From Oribacterium sp. (GTDB lineage Bacteria; Bacillota_A; Clostridia; Lachnospirales; Lachnospiraceae): 11,631 bases of DNA. Position 1 is the first letter of the stretch, and every line of letters starts with the position of its first letter. Under the pieces are notes generated by a model. It saw nothing but the letters and a program-made list of their open reading frames with translations, was not told the DNA's origin and ran no database searches. Where the stretch lies: contig JAGAXP010000266.1 of the NCBI GenBank assembly GCA_017940955.1, positions 1 to 11,631 of the forward strand, in the 5' to 3' direction. Below, piece after piece: positions 6,056 through 11,631 of this stretch. The translations under genes were made by a program, and so were the position numbers.

Positions 6056-6769
6056 ATGAAAACAGATAATGACATGGTTGAGACTCCCAAATTACCTGAG
6101 GAAATACACTATTATTTATGGAACAGAATTGCAACACTGGAGCTGCGCCCCGGGGTAAAACTCAGTGAGCTTGGTCTTGCTGAACAGTTTAATTGCAGCC
6201 GTATTCCTGTAAGAGAAGCTGTCAGACGTCTCAATATAGAAGGCGCTCTTGAATCCCAGCCTCAAAGGGGCAGCTTTGTAAGTAAGATTAATCTTGATAA
6301 GGTCAGAAAAGTCAGATATCTAAGGGAGGTTCTTGAAACCAGAGTGGTTCTTGATGCTTTTGATGCAGGACTTTTGGATCCGCTGGTTCCTCTTCTCCGG
6401 GGCATGATTAATGATCAGAAGACCATGATTTCCTTTAATGAGATGGAGAAGCTTACAGAAGCAGATACACTGTTCCATGATTTCTTTTATCATTTGCAGC
6501 ACAAGGAGTTTGTTCAGGAGCATACCGGAAGATATGATATTCATTATATAAGAGCCAGACGGTTTGCTCTCGGGGTGGAGAGAAGCGACGACCGGAAATA
6601 TGATGACAGCATCAATATTGTTTCCCAGCATGAACGAATTGCAGATGCTATCGAAGGTCATGACAGACAGGCACTGGAGGATGAGTTGAAACATCATTTC
6701 AGAAACATTAACCATACACTGGAAAAGGTGTCGTCCAATGAAGAATTTGATGCTCTTTTTGAATCATAA
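6056..6769 (+). CDS. GntR-family (FadR/FCD subfamily) transcriptional regulator, probable uronate-responsive repressor
   Basis: This 237-residue DNA-binding protein has an N-terminal winged helix (13-78) with the GntR signature: LAEQFNCSRIPVREAVRRLN (41-60) followed by the wing PQRGSFVS (69-76). An FCD effector domain follows (about 83-225), with the metal-ligand pattern Asp137, His141, His192 and His213/214. FCD proteins bind organic acids or sugar acids, and UxuR and ExuR belong to this group. ATG 6056 is chosen because GAGAGGG ends 5 bases before it; ATG 6053 is also possible, and an upstream TTG would read through the operator and promoter. It is divergent from uxuAB, and TGTATAC sites occur at its own promoter and in the uxuA and eda leaders, so it probably controls those genes. 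The inducer (fructuronate, mannonate or KDG) is not evident. Confidence 0.88.
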   Translation: MKTDNDMVETPKLPEEIHYYLWNRIATLELRPGVKLSELGLAEQFNCSRIPVREAVRRLNIEGALESQPQRGSFVSKINLDKVRKVRYLREVLETRVVLDAFDAGLLDPLVPLLRGMINDQKTMISFNEMEKLTEADTLFHDFFYHLQHKEFVQEHTGRYDIHYIRARRFALGVERSDDRKYDDSINIVSQHERIADAIEGHDRQALEDELKHHFRNINHTLEKVSSNEEFDALFES

Positions 6770-6784
6770 TGTTACAAATAAGTA

Positions 6785-6825
6785 AGCGGGAAAGCCCACG
6801 GTTTTAACCGTGGGAGTATGACACA
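6785..6825 (+). mobile_element. probable right-end scar of an IS200/IS605-type (TnpB) element
   Basis: GCGGGAAA, a hairpin CCCACGGTT-TT-AACCGTGGG (6795-6814) and AGTATGACAC follow 15 bases after the regulator's stop. I recognise this as the form of subterminal right-end hairpins and omega-RNA 3' ends of TnpB-encoding IS200/IS605 elements in Clostridia. No transposase or tnpB reading frame is present on either side, so it would be a remnant or a minimal non-autonomous copy. The lack of a U-run argues against a plain terminator. The identification is from memory of the family. Confidence 0.5.
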
Positions 6826-6938
6826 TAAGTGACATATATCATTTTTCTGCCTTGTGCCGGAACAAAAATAGGGACAGACTTTCGTGATATGACAATTTAT
6901 ATAAAATAAGTGATTTTTTGGCCTTTTTTTTATATGAA

Positions 6939-6967
6939 TTGACCCAATTTCAAAATAATTGTATTAT
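6939..6967 (+). promoter_or_regulatory. distal sigma-A promoter of the SDR gene
   Basis: TTGACC (6939-6944), a 17-base spacer and TATTAT (6962-6967) are preceded by a T-rich tract. A transcript from here would have a leader of about 175 bases. Confidence 0.65.
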
Positions 6968-7018
6968 ATAGAGGTTGGAGGTTTCGGTGCAGACGCATTC
7001 AATATAGCCGGAACCCTT

Positions 7019-7047
7019 TTGACACTTATATTTACTTAACATATAAG
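7019..7047 (+). promoter_or_regulatory. proximal sigma-A promoter of the SDR gene
   Basis: A perfect -35 TTGACA (7019-7024), a 17-base spacer and -10 TATAAG (7042-7047) give a start near 7054, at the edge of a hairpin-forming leader. With the promoter at 6939 it forms a tandem pair. Neither carries a TGTATAC site. Confidence 0.7.
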
Positions 7048-7050
7048 GAA

Positions 7051-7102
7051 TAGTGTGAAAAATACTTTTCATCACTATTTGTGCCGCCGACCAAAGGCGG
7101 CG
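7051..7102 (+). other. two hairpins in the SDR leader
   Basis: The first (7051-7078) pairs TAGTG/CACTA and GAAAA/TTTTC with small mismatches. The second pairs GCCGCC (7083-7088) with GGCGGC (about 7096-7101). They end about 35 bases before the ribosome binding site. They match no riboswitch class I know. Confidence 0.4.
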
Positions 7103-7149
7103 GAATGGGTATTAATATGTCGGTTTCTGACCGGGAAAGAGGTATGATC

Positions 7150-7923
7150 ATGAAAAATTATTTTGATTTAAAGGGAAATGTTGCAATTGTTACAGGCTGT
7201 TCAACCGGACTGGGAGTTCAGATGGCAAAGGCACTGGCAAACCAGGGTGCTGCTATCGTTCCTGTAGCCCGTCGTCAGGAGTTGATCGAGGAAGTGGCAA
7301 AGGAGCTCACAAAGGATTACGGTGTTGAAGCATTTCCTGTAAGATGTGATATAACTGATACCGAAATGGTAGAAGGTATGATTGATAAGGTTCTGGAGAA
7401 ATTCGGAAAGATCGATATCGTTATCAACAACGCAGGTACAGGTGCTGTTGCTCCTGCTGAAGATATCACAGATGATCAGTTTGCCAATGAAGTAAACATT
7501 GACCTCTTTGGTTCCTTCAAGGTTGCACGTGCGGCTGCCAAGAAGGCTATGATTCCTGCCGGATACGGACGTATCATCAATATAGCTTCAATGTACGGTC
7601 TCGTTGGAAATAAGATCGCACCTGCAAGCCCATATCATGCTGCAAAGGGTGGTGTTGTTAATCTTACCAGAGCACTTGCTGCTGAGTGGGGCAAATACGG
7701 CATCACGGTTAATGCCATCTGCCCGGGTTACTTCTGGACACCGCTCACACAGGAGACACTTGATTCCGACTGGTTCAAGGAGTACGCAAAGGGAGCTATC
7801 CCTATGGAGCGTTACGGTAAGGAAGGCGAGCTTGATACCACTACTCTTTTCCTTGCATCACCTGCCTCAACCTATGTTAACGGTGTTATGATACCGGTTG
7901 ACGGCGGATATACATGTATCTAA
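7150..7923 (+). CDS. short-chain dehydrogenase/reductase, gluconate 5-dehydrogenase or KduD type
   Basis: This 257-residue cytoplasmic classical SDR has the cofactor motif TGCSTGLG (15-22), the conserved NNAG (93-96) and the catalytic Ser147, Tyr162 and Lys166 (YHAAK), with CPGYFWTP (191-198) after the active site. Length and overall sequence suit the gluconate 5-dehydrogenase / 2-dehydro-3-deoxygluconate 5-dehydrogenase (KduD) group; the B. subtilis-type SDR mannonate oxidoreductase is a close alternative. Such an enzyme would act on sugar acids next to the KDG pool, which fits uxuAB and eda nearby. ATG 7150 is chosen because AAAGAGG (7136-7142) is 7 bases upstream; the frame stays open to 7081 but that part holds a hairpin and reads poorly. 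It has its own tandem promoters and terminator, so it is a single-gene unit. The exact substrate is not settled by the sequence. Confidence 0.85.
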   Translation: MKNYFDLKGNVAIVTGCSTGLGVQMAKALANQGAAIVPVARRQELIEEVAKELTKDYGVEAFPVRCDITDTEMVEGMIDKVLEKFGKIDIVINNAGTGAVAPAEDITDDQFANEVNIDLFGSFKVARAAAKKAMIPAGYGRIINIASMYGLVGNKIAPASPYHAAKGGVVNLTRALAAEWGKYGITVNAICPGYFWTPLTQETLDSDWFKEYAKGAIPMERYGKEGELDTTTLFLASPASTYVNGVMIPVDGGYTCI

Positions 7924-7950
7924 GATATAATCAAAAATATGTAATGAACG

Positions 7951-7979
7951 GGCTGCCTTTTAAAGGCAGCCTGTTTTTC
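7951..7979 (+). terminator. Rho-independent terminator of the SDR gene
   Basis: GGCTGCC (7951-7957) and GGCAGCC (7965-7971), with further TTT/AAA pairing inside, are followed by TGTTTTT. It lies 27 bases after the stop. The U-run overlaps the stop codon of the small convergent gene, so the hairpin may also serve that gene, though its U-run is poor in the leftward direction. Confidence 0.9.
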
Positions 7980-8088
7980 AATCATCTTCTTCCATCGAAT
8001 TTATATACTCGTTGTACTCTTCTTCCGTTGCGAATCTGATCTTCTGTCCGTTTACTATTCCGACAACACTGTAATTTTCGTAATACAT
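7978..8088 (-). CDS. 36-residue small protein of unknown function
   Basis: The leftward strand encodes a 36-residue protein beginning MYYENYSVVGIVNGQKIRFA and ending in an acidic stretch (EEEYNEYINSMEEDD). A full AAGGAGG (8098-8104) lies 9 bases before the ATG, stronger than those of several large genes here. The first 20 residues look like a beta hairpin turning at NGQ, the rest like an acidic helix. There is no signal peptide, membrane span or Cys motif. I do not recognise the family. It converges with the SDR gene and its stop lies inside that gene's terminator. The combination of strong ribosome binding site, sensible composition and clean end argues that it is real, but I see no clear promoter. 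Confidence 0.6.
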   Translation of the reverse strand: MYYENYSVVGIVNGQKIRFATEEEYNEYINSMEEDD

Positions 8089-8104
8089 TTTAAATTGCCT
8101 CCTT

Positions 8105-8402
8105 CATAAGACTAATAAGATAAGCATTTTCTCCGATATATAAAATGAGCAGGCGGGAGAAGTATGCCGTTTTTAGCAGTCCATTGAAATCCTTAAAGGT
8201 TCTCTTTGTTATGGACATATCATAAACCGCCGGGATGACAAAAATTTGTACATAGACAGCGGAACCGGCGGGGCTATATCCATATCGATCTCTGCGGAAC
8301 CGCTTATTAATATGCATTAACAGCCAATCAGATTTACATATGAATGTCAGATATTAAGGCTCTAAAAAACAGCGTTAATAAATGAGGAGTATAGAAAAGG
8401 TT
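8105..8402. other. intergenic region between the small gene and the diguanylate cyclase
   Basis: This stretch holds an inverted repeat CCGCCGG (8227-8233) / CCGGCGG (8265-8271) and a direct repeat GCGGAACCG (8259-8267 and 8294-8302). A leftward open frame of 75 codons crosses it (8090-8317) but has no ribosome binding site at its first ATG. No promoter for the cyclase stands out; a TATTAA at 8352-8357 lacks a good -35. Confidence 0.5.
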
Positions 8403-10082
8403 ATGAGTAAAGGTCAGGGACCATACATATCATTACAGACAAAATTTGCAGCGCTTATACTTGCCTGCACTCTATTTACGACGTTTATCATCGGAGGTGT
8501 CGGGCTGGTTTCTGCTGTGTCGATACTGGATAAGGATTCGGCCAGAATTATTGAGCTTACCGTCAGCGATGCCGCTAATTATCTCAATAACGCATTGAGA
8601 AATATGGCAGAATGTGTAGACGAAGGTTCTTTATATGCCTCAACAAATCTTGTTAATATAAGCAGTTTTGAGGATGCTTTTTATAGAGAGAGTTATCTTC
8701 AGGAAATGCGAAATGTTTTGAATTTCCTGGTGGATAATGATAAATGGATCTACAGTTATTATTTTCAGCTGGATCCTGAAATCTGTAGTAAAGATAATGC
8801 TTTTTGTTACAGGAAATCGGTTGCCGGCGGAACCTTTACATTTGTGGAGCCTGTTAATATTTCGGATTATAGTATGGAAGACCCCAGGGTCAGCTGGTAT
8901 TATCTGGCCAAAGAACAAAAAGCAGGTGTCTGGACAAATGTAAAATATGACCCCGAACTGGATATAAACAAGATTTCATATATTGAGCCTCTGTTTAAAG
9001 GCGGAACCTTTATAGGCGCCATAGGAATGGACATAGATTTTTCCGACATCATTGAATATATAGACAATATACAGCCCTATGAAGGAAGTGCGGCTTTCCT
9101 TTTAAGCAATAAAGGAACCATCATTTATCATAAGTTTTTGGAGGCGGGAACGAATCTTGGGTCTATCAACAGTGATTTTACAAAGATCTCCCAGCAGATA
9201 AGAACCGAGAATAAGAATGAAAAACTTATCACATATGAGTACAGAGGTGAAGTAAGAAAGCTTAACTGGAGAAGCCTTAATAATAATATGAAGCTGGTCC
9301 TCACTACTCCCCTTAAGTCTATTCTTGAGGAAAGAAGCAGGCTTACTACACGTATCGTGGCTGCTGCCCTGCTTATAAGTATGCTGTTTTTCGTGCTGAC
9401 CATGAATATGGTTTACCGGATCATCAAACCTATACAAAAGCTGAGGATATCGGCCTCAAGGATCGCAGAAGGAGATCTGGAGGTTGATCTGCGTCCTGAG
9501 TCCAATGATGAGATCGGGGATCTCACCGTCAGCTTTTCCAAAAACGTAATGGTTTTGAAGAGCTATGTTGAACAGATAAAGGGAATCGCCTATATTGACC
9601 CTCTGACCGGTGTTAAAAGCAAGGCTGCTTATGAGGAGTATATAAAAACAGTTAAAGATGCGATAAAAAACAGAAAAAAGGCATTATCGATCATCGTGAT
9701 CGATATCAATAATCTGAAGAACATAAATGATGCCTACGGTCATGCCATGGGGGATAAATATATCATAAACTGCTGCGGATGTTTTTCGGGAAAGTTTATC
9801 AACAGTCCAATGTTCCGTATAGGAGGGGATGAGTTCGTGGTATTTCTTTCGGAATCAAGAGACTATAACGAAAGGTATAATATACTTGAATATCTTGAAA
9901 ATGAAATGAATTTCAGAGCCAAAGCTGATATTCCTGTAGAGGTAAAGGTTTCGGCTGCCTATGGCATAGCGGATTTCGATCCCGTTACTTCACCTGAGGG
10001 CATGACCTATGATCAGCTTTTCAATATGGCTGACGAAAATATGTATAAAAAGAAAAAAGAAATGAAAGCTGAAAGAGCATAA
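8403..10082 (+). CDS. membrane-bound diguanylate cyclase with Cache sensor, HAMP and GGDEF domains
   Basis: This enzyme of 559 residues should make cyclic di-GMP from two GTP in response to an extracellular ligand. Transmembrane segment 1 (about 16-42) is followed by an extracytoplasmic dCache-like sensor (about 48-310; typical Cache features include FVEPVNISDY and SYIEPLF...GAIGMDIDF). Transmembrane segment 2 (317-339), a HAMP domain (340-392, with KPIQKL and SNDEIGDL) and a GGDEF domain (395-555) complete it. The GGDEF motif is intact (474-478), with metal Asp434 in VIDINNLKNINDAYGH. The RxxD product-inhibition site is absent (the stretch before GGDEF is FINSPMFRI), so feedback by c-di-GMP is not expected at that site. 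There is no EAL domain. An ATG at 8382 in frame adds 7 residues; 8403 is preferred because an AGGAG lies between them, though its 13-base gap is long. It seems to be a single-gene unit. Confidence 0.92.
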   Translation: MSKGQGPYISLQTKFAALILACTLFTTFIIGGVGLVSAVSILDKDSARIIELTVSDAANYLNNALRNMAECVDEGSLYASTNLVNISSFEDAFYRESYLQEMRNVLNFLVDNDKWIYSYYFQLDPEICSKDNAFCYRKSVAGGTFTFVEPVNISDYSMEDPRVSWYYLAKEQKAGVWTNVKYDPELDINKISYIEPLFKGGTFIGAIGMDIDFSDIIEYIDNIQPYEGSAAFLLSNKGTIIYHKFLEAGTNLGSINSDFTKISQQIRTENKNEKLITYEYRGEVRKLNWRSLNNNMKLVLTTPLKSILEERSRLTTRIVAAALLISMLFFVLTMNMVYRIIKPIQKLRISASRIAEGDLEVDLRPESNDEIGDLTVSFSKNVMVLKSYVEQIKGIAYIDPLTGVKSKAAYEEYIKTVKDAIKNRKKALSIIVIDINNLKNINDAYGHAMGDKYIINCCGCFSGKFINSPMFRIGGDEFVVFLSESRDYNERYNILEYLENEMNFRAKADIPVEVKVSAAYGIADFDPVTSPEGMTYDQLFNMADENMYKKKKEMKAERA

Positions 10083-10085
10083 CTA

Positions 10086-10117
10086 AAAGGCATATAAGCG
10101 TTTGCTTGTATGCCTTT
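10086..10117 (+). terminator. hairpin after the diguanylate cyclase, probable terminator
   Basis: AAAGGCATATAAGC (10086-10099) pairs with GCTTGTATGCCTTT (10104-10117) over 14 bp with one wobble and a GTTT loop, 4 bases after the stop. Only the three U residues that end the stem are present and no further U-run follows, so efficiency is uncertain. Confidence 0.6.
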
Positions 10118-10254
10118 GCTATATCTAATAATTATAGCATCGGGGTCCTTCTTGACGCATATGCAGTCGGATGATACGCTATTCGGGCAAATAAATATAC
10201 GTAGAAGTTATTAGAAAAGTGGTTGTTTATTATTTCCTGTTTTGCTTAAACAGC
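10118..10254. other. upstream region of the glycine riboswitch
   Basis: No gene is seen. The promoter of the riboswitch transcript must lie here, but candidates are weak: TTGACG (10152-10157) with TACGCT 17 bases on, or TATTAT (10228-10233) without a -35. Confidence 0.4.
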
Positions 10255-10445
10255 ATCCCGGAGATAGACATTGAATTGTTCGATATGATAACCTGCCGAA
10301 GGAGTAAAACTCTCAGGAGTCTGTAACGGACGGAGACTAATAACGGAGTGAACTCTGGAGAAGCTCTTTTAGAGTGCCGAAGGTGCAAAGGCTCAGGATT
10401 TTTCATTGATCCTGCCCCAATCTCTCAGGCAAAAGGACAGAGGGT
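10255..10445 (+). ncRNA. glycine riboswitch, tandem aptamers
   Basis: The second aptamer (about 10351-10445) is a clear match: P1 CTCTG (10353-10357) with CAGAG (10438-10442), P2 GCTCT/AGAGT, the core GCCGAAGG (10375-10382) and CTCTCAGGCAAAAGGACAGA (10422-10441). The first aptamer keeps GGAGATAG, TGCCGAAGGAGTAAAA (10294-10309) and CTCTCAGG (10310-10317), but then has a hairpin AGTCT/AGACT (10318-10338) and no CAAAAGGAC segment, so it is shortened or divergent. A U-rich run (10449-10454) follows P1 and could form a terminator that competes with P1. Such elements sense glycine and usually control cleavage genes or sodium:alanine/glycine symporters, in line with the downstream gene. Confidence 0.9.
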
Positions 10446-10789
10446 TAATTTTTTATATTTGTAAACATGGATATCTGACGGATGCATCCAAGCTTTGATC
10501 ATGGGATGTATAATCGTTCGTTTGGAAAAGTCAGTTTTCTGAGTTTGCAAATATGTTCAAAATCTTTGTGCTTATCAGCATGATCTTTTGGTCGGATTCG
10601 GGTTCGACGAGTTTATTCCTGTTACGTTTCTGTAATTGTATTTCCGTAGGATTTTTGTTTTATTATCCCGCATTGCCGTTTTTCAGGTGCTGCTGTTTGA
10701 CCGGTGATTTGTCATCGATGCAGGTTTAAGCATTCAGCTGCTCTTACGCTTATCTAAAGCTTCTGACAGCTCTAAGGGGGAGTATCACA
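10446..10789 (+). other. long untranslated leader between riboswitch and symporter
   Basis: About 345 bases separate the riboswitch from the symporter start, far more than the usual few dozen. It contains a stem ATGCATCC/GGATGTAT (10482-10511 area) and a TATAAT at 10509-10514 lacking a -35. A 58-codon open frame (10554-10730) has no ribosome binding site and a noise-like Phe/Cys-rich composition. I see nothing else I can name. Confidence 0.5.
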
Positions 10790-11631
10790 GTGGATAACTT
10801 AAACAACATTATCGTTCTTTTGGATGACAAAATCTGGTTTGTTCTTTTGTTCCTTTTGATAGGAAACGGATTGTTTTTCTCTATAAAGACAGGCTTTGTT
10901 CAGATCCGAAGATTTCCAAGTGCATGGCATCGGGTATTCGGAAACTTTTCACTTAAGGGTAATGCCAGTGAAAATGACGGAATGAGTTCATTTCAGGCAT
11001 TGGCAACCGCTATTGCAGCCCAGGTAGGAACCGGTAATATCGCAGGCTGCGCTACTGCCCTTGTGGGCGGAGGCCCAGGTGCAATCTTCTGGATGTGGCT
11101 GGCTGCCTTCTTTGGTATGGCTACCATATACGGAGAAGCCGTTCTTGCCCAGAAAACAAAAGCAAGAGATGAAAACGGCGAAGTTATCGGAGGTCCGGTT
11201 TACTACATCCAGGAAGCCTTCAAGGGAAGCTTCGGAAAGGTGCTTGCAGTATTTTTCGCAGTCATGACTATCCTGTCACTTGGAATCATGGGAAATATGG
11301 TCCAGTCAAATTCCATAAGCGATGCTTTCTTTACAGCCTTCGGAATGCCAAAGTGGGTAGTTGGTATCTTTGTTGCCGTTATTTCTGCATTTATCTTTGT
11401 TGGCGGAATCAGCCGTATCGCTTCCTTTACCGAAAAGGTTGTCCCTTTCATGGCCGGACTCTATGTAGTAGCCTCAGTGATAATGCTTATCATCAATCAT
11501 GCGAATGTTATCCCGGCCATCATTTCTATCTTCAGGGGTGCTTTCCAGCCTCAGGCTGTAGTTGGTGCCGGAGCCGGAATCGCTGTTCGTCAGGTTATGC
11601 GTCTCGGCGTTGCCCGCGGACTTTTCTCAAA
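10790..11631 (+). CDS. sodium:alanine/glycine symporter, AGCS family (partial, 3' end outside window)
   Basis: The first 280 residues of an AGCS-family membrane transporter are visible. These import glycine or alanine with sodium ions. Hydrophobic segments cover about 14-34, 92-121, 150-172, 188-208 and 218-238. Family motifs include AAQVGTGNIAG (76-86), GGPVYYIQEAF (134-144), GNMVQSNS (168-175) and GGISRIASFTEKVVPFMAGLY (205-225). The start is a GTG at 10790 preceded by AAGGGGGAG with a 7-base gap; the first residues then read DNLNNIIVLL, a normal family N terminus. The gene is in frame to the right edge and lacks only its C-terminal part. The upstream glycine riboswitch implies glycine as substrate or co-substrate. 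Full-length members are about 450-480 residues. Confidence 0.93.
   Translation, partial: MDNLNNIIVLLDDKIWFVLLFLLIGNGLFFSIKTGFVQIRRFPSAWHRVFGNFSLKGNASENDGMSSFQALATAIAAQVGTGNIAGCATALVGGGPGAIFWMWLAAFFGMATIYGEAVLAQKTKARDENGEVIGGPVYYIQEAFKGSFGKVLAVFFAVMTILSLGIMGNMVQSNSISDAFFTAFGMPKWVVGIFVAVISAFIFVGGISRIASFTEKVVPFMAGLYVVASVIMLIINHANVIPAIISIFRGAFQPQAVVGAGAGIAVRQVMRLGVARGLFS

Noticed and set aside
7081..7149. GTG start for the SDR, adding 23 residues
   Set aside because: The added part covers a GC-rich hairpin, reads Gly/Pro/Met-rich, is not seen in SDRs, and lacks a ribosome binding site.
10481..10514. Strong internal promoter for the symporter
   Set aside because: TATAAT is present but none of the 16-19 base spacings gives a recognisable -35.
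10554..10730. 58-codon open frame in the symporter leader
   Set aside because: No ribosome binding site, and a Phe/Cys-rich composition that looks like noise.

Overview
The window looks like a chromosome segment of an anaerobic, polysaccharide-degrading member of the Firmicutes, most likely a Lachnospiraceae or Butyrivibrio-type organism. The grounds are AT-rich spacers around mid-GC genes, strong AGGAGG-type ribosome binding sites, sigma-A promoters, tRNA genes without encoded CCA, a catabolite-response element, a tandem-type glycine riboswitch and the protein families present. This placement is inferred from gene style, not from any search.

Layout, left to right. Positions 1-386 hold a leftward tRNA operon (Arg, His, Gln and a partial fourth tRNA, perhaps Lys) with a near-consensus promoter. 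Next come leftward eda (KDPG/KHG aldolase), then a leftward fusion gene joining an RdgB/Ham1 nucleotide pyrophosphatase to a YfcE-type metallophosphoesterase, then the leftward pair uxuA-uxuB (mannonate dehydratase and fructuronate reductase, one base apart). A GntR/FadR-type regulator is divergent from uxuA. It is followed by a short hairpin that looks like the right-end scar of an IS200/IS605-TnpB element, then a rightward short-chain dehydrogenase (KduD or gluconate 5-dehydrogenase type). After that come a 36-codon leftward small gene, a rightward membrane-bound diguanylate cyclase (Cache-HAMP-GGDEF), a glycine riboswitch, a long untranslated leader, and the start of an AGCS-family sodium:glycine/alanine symporter that runs off the right edge.

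How the genes work together. UxuB reduces fructuronate to mannonate and UxuA dehydrates it to 2-keto-3-deoxygluconate (KDG). A KDG kinase, not in this window, would give KDPG, which Eda splits into pyruvate and glyceraldehyde 3-phosphate. The SDR may feed or drain the same keto-acid pool. A shared TGTATAC motif lies just downstream of the eda and uxuA promoters and twice upstream of the regulator gene, so I infer that the regulator is a UxuR/ExuR-like repressor controlling uxuAB, eda and itself. The eda promoter also carries a near-perfect catabolite-response element at the predicted transcription start. The symporter is a separate unit under glycine control. The cyclase and the small gene have no evident link to the uronate genes.

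I see no complete undescribed multi-gene system. The most notable items are the RdgB-phosphoesterase fusion, the inferred TGTATAC regulon, the small conserved-looking ORF with a strong ribosome binding site, the TnpB-type scar, the GC-rich palindromic repeats, and the unusual glycine riboswitch with its roughly 345-base leader.
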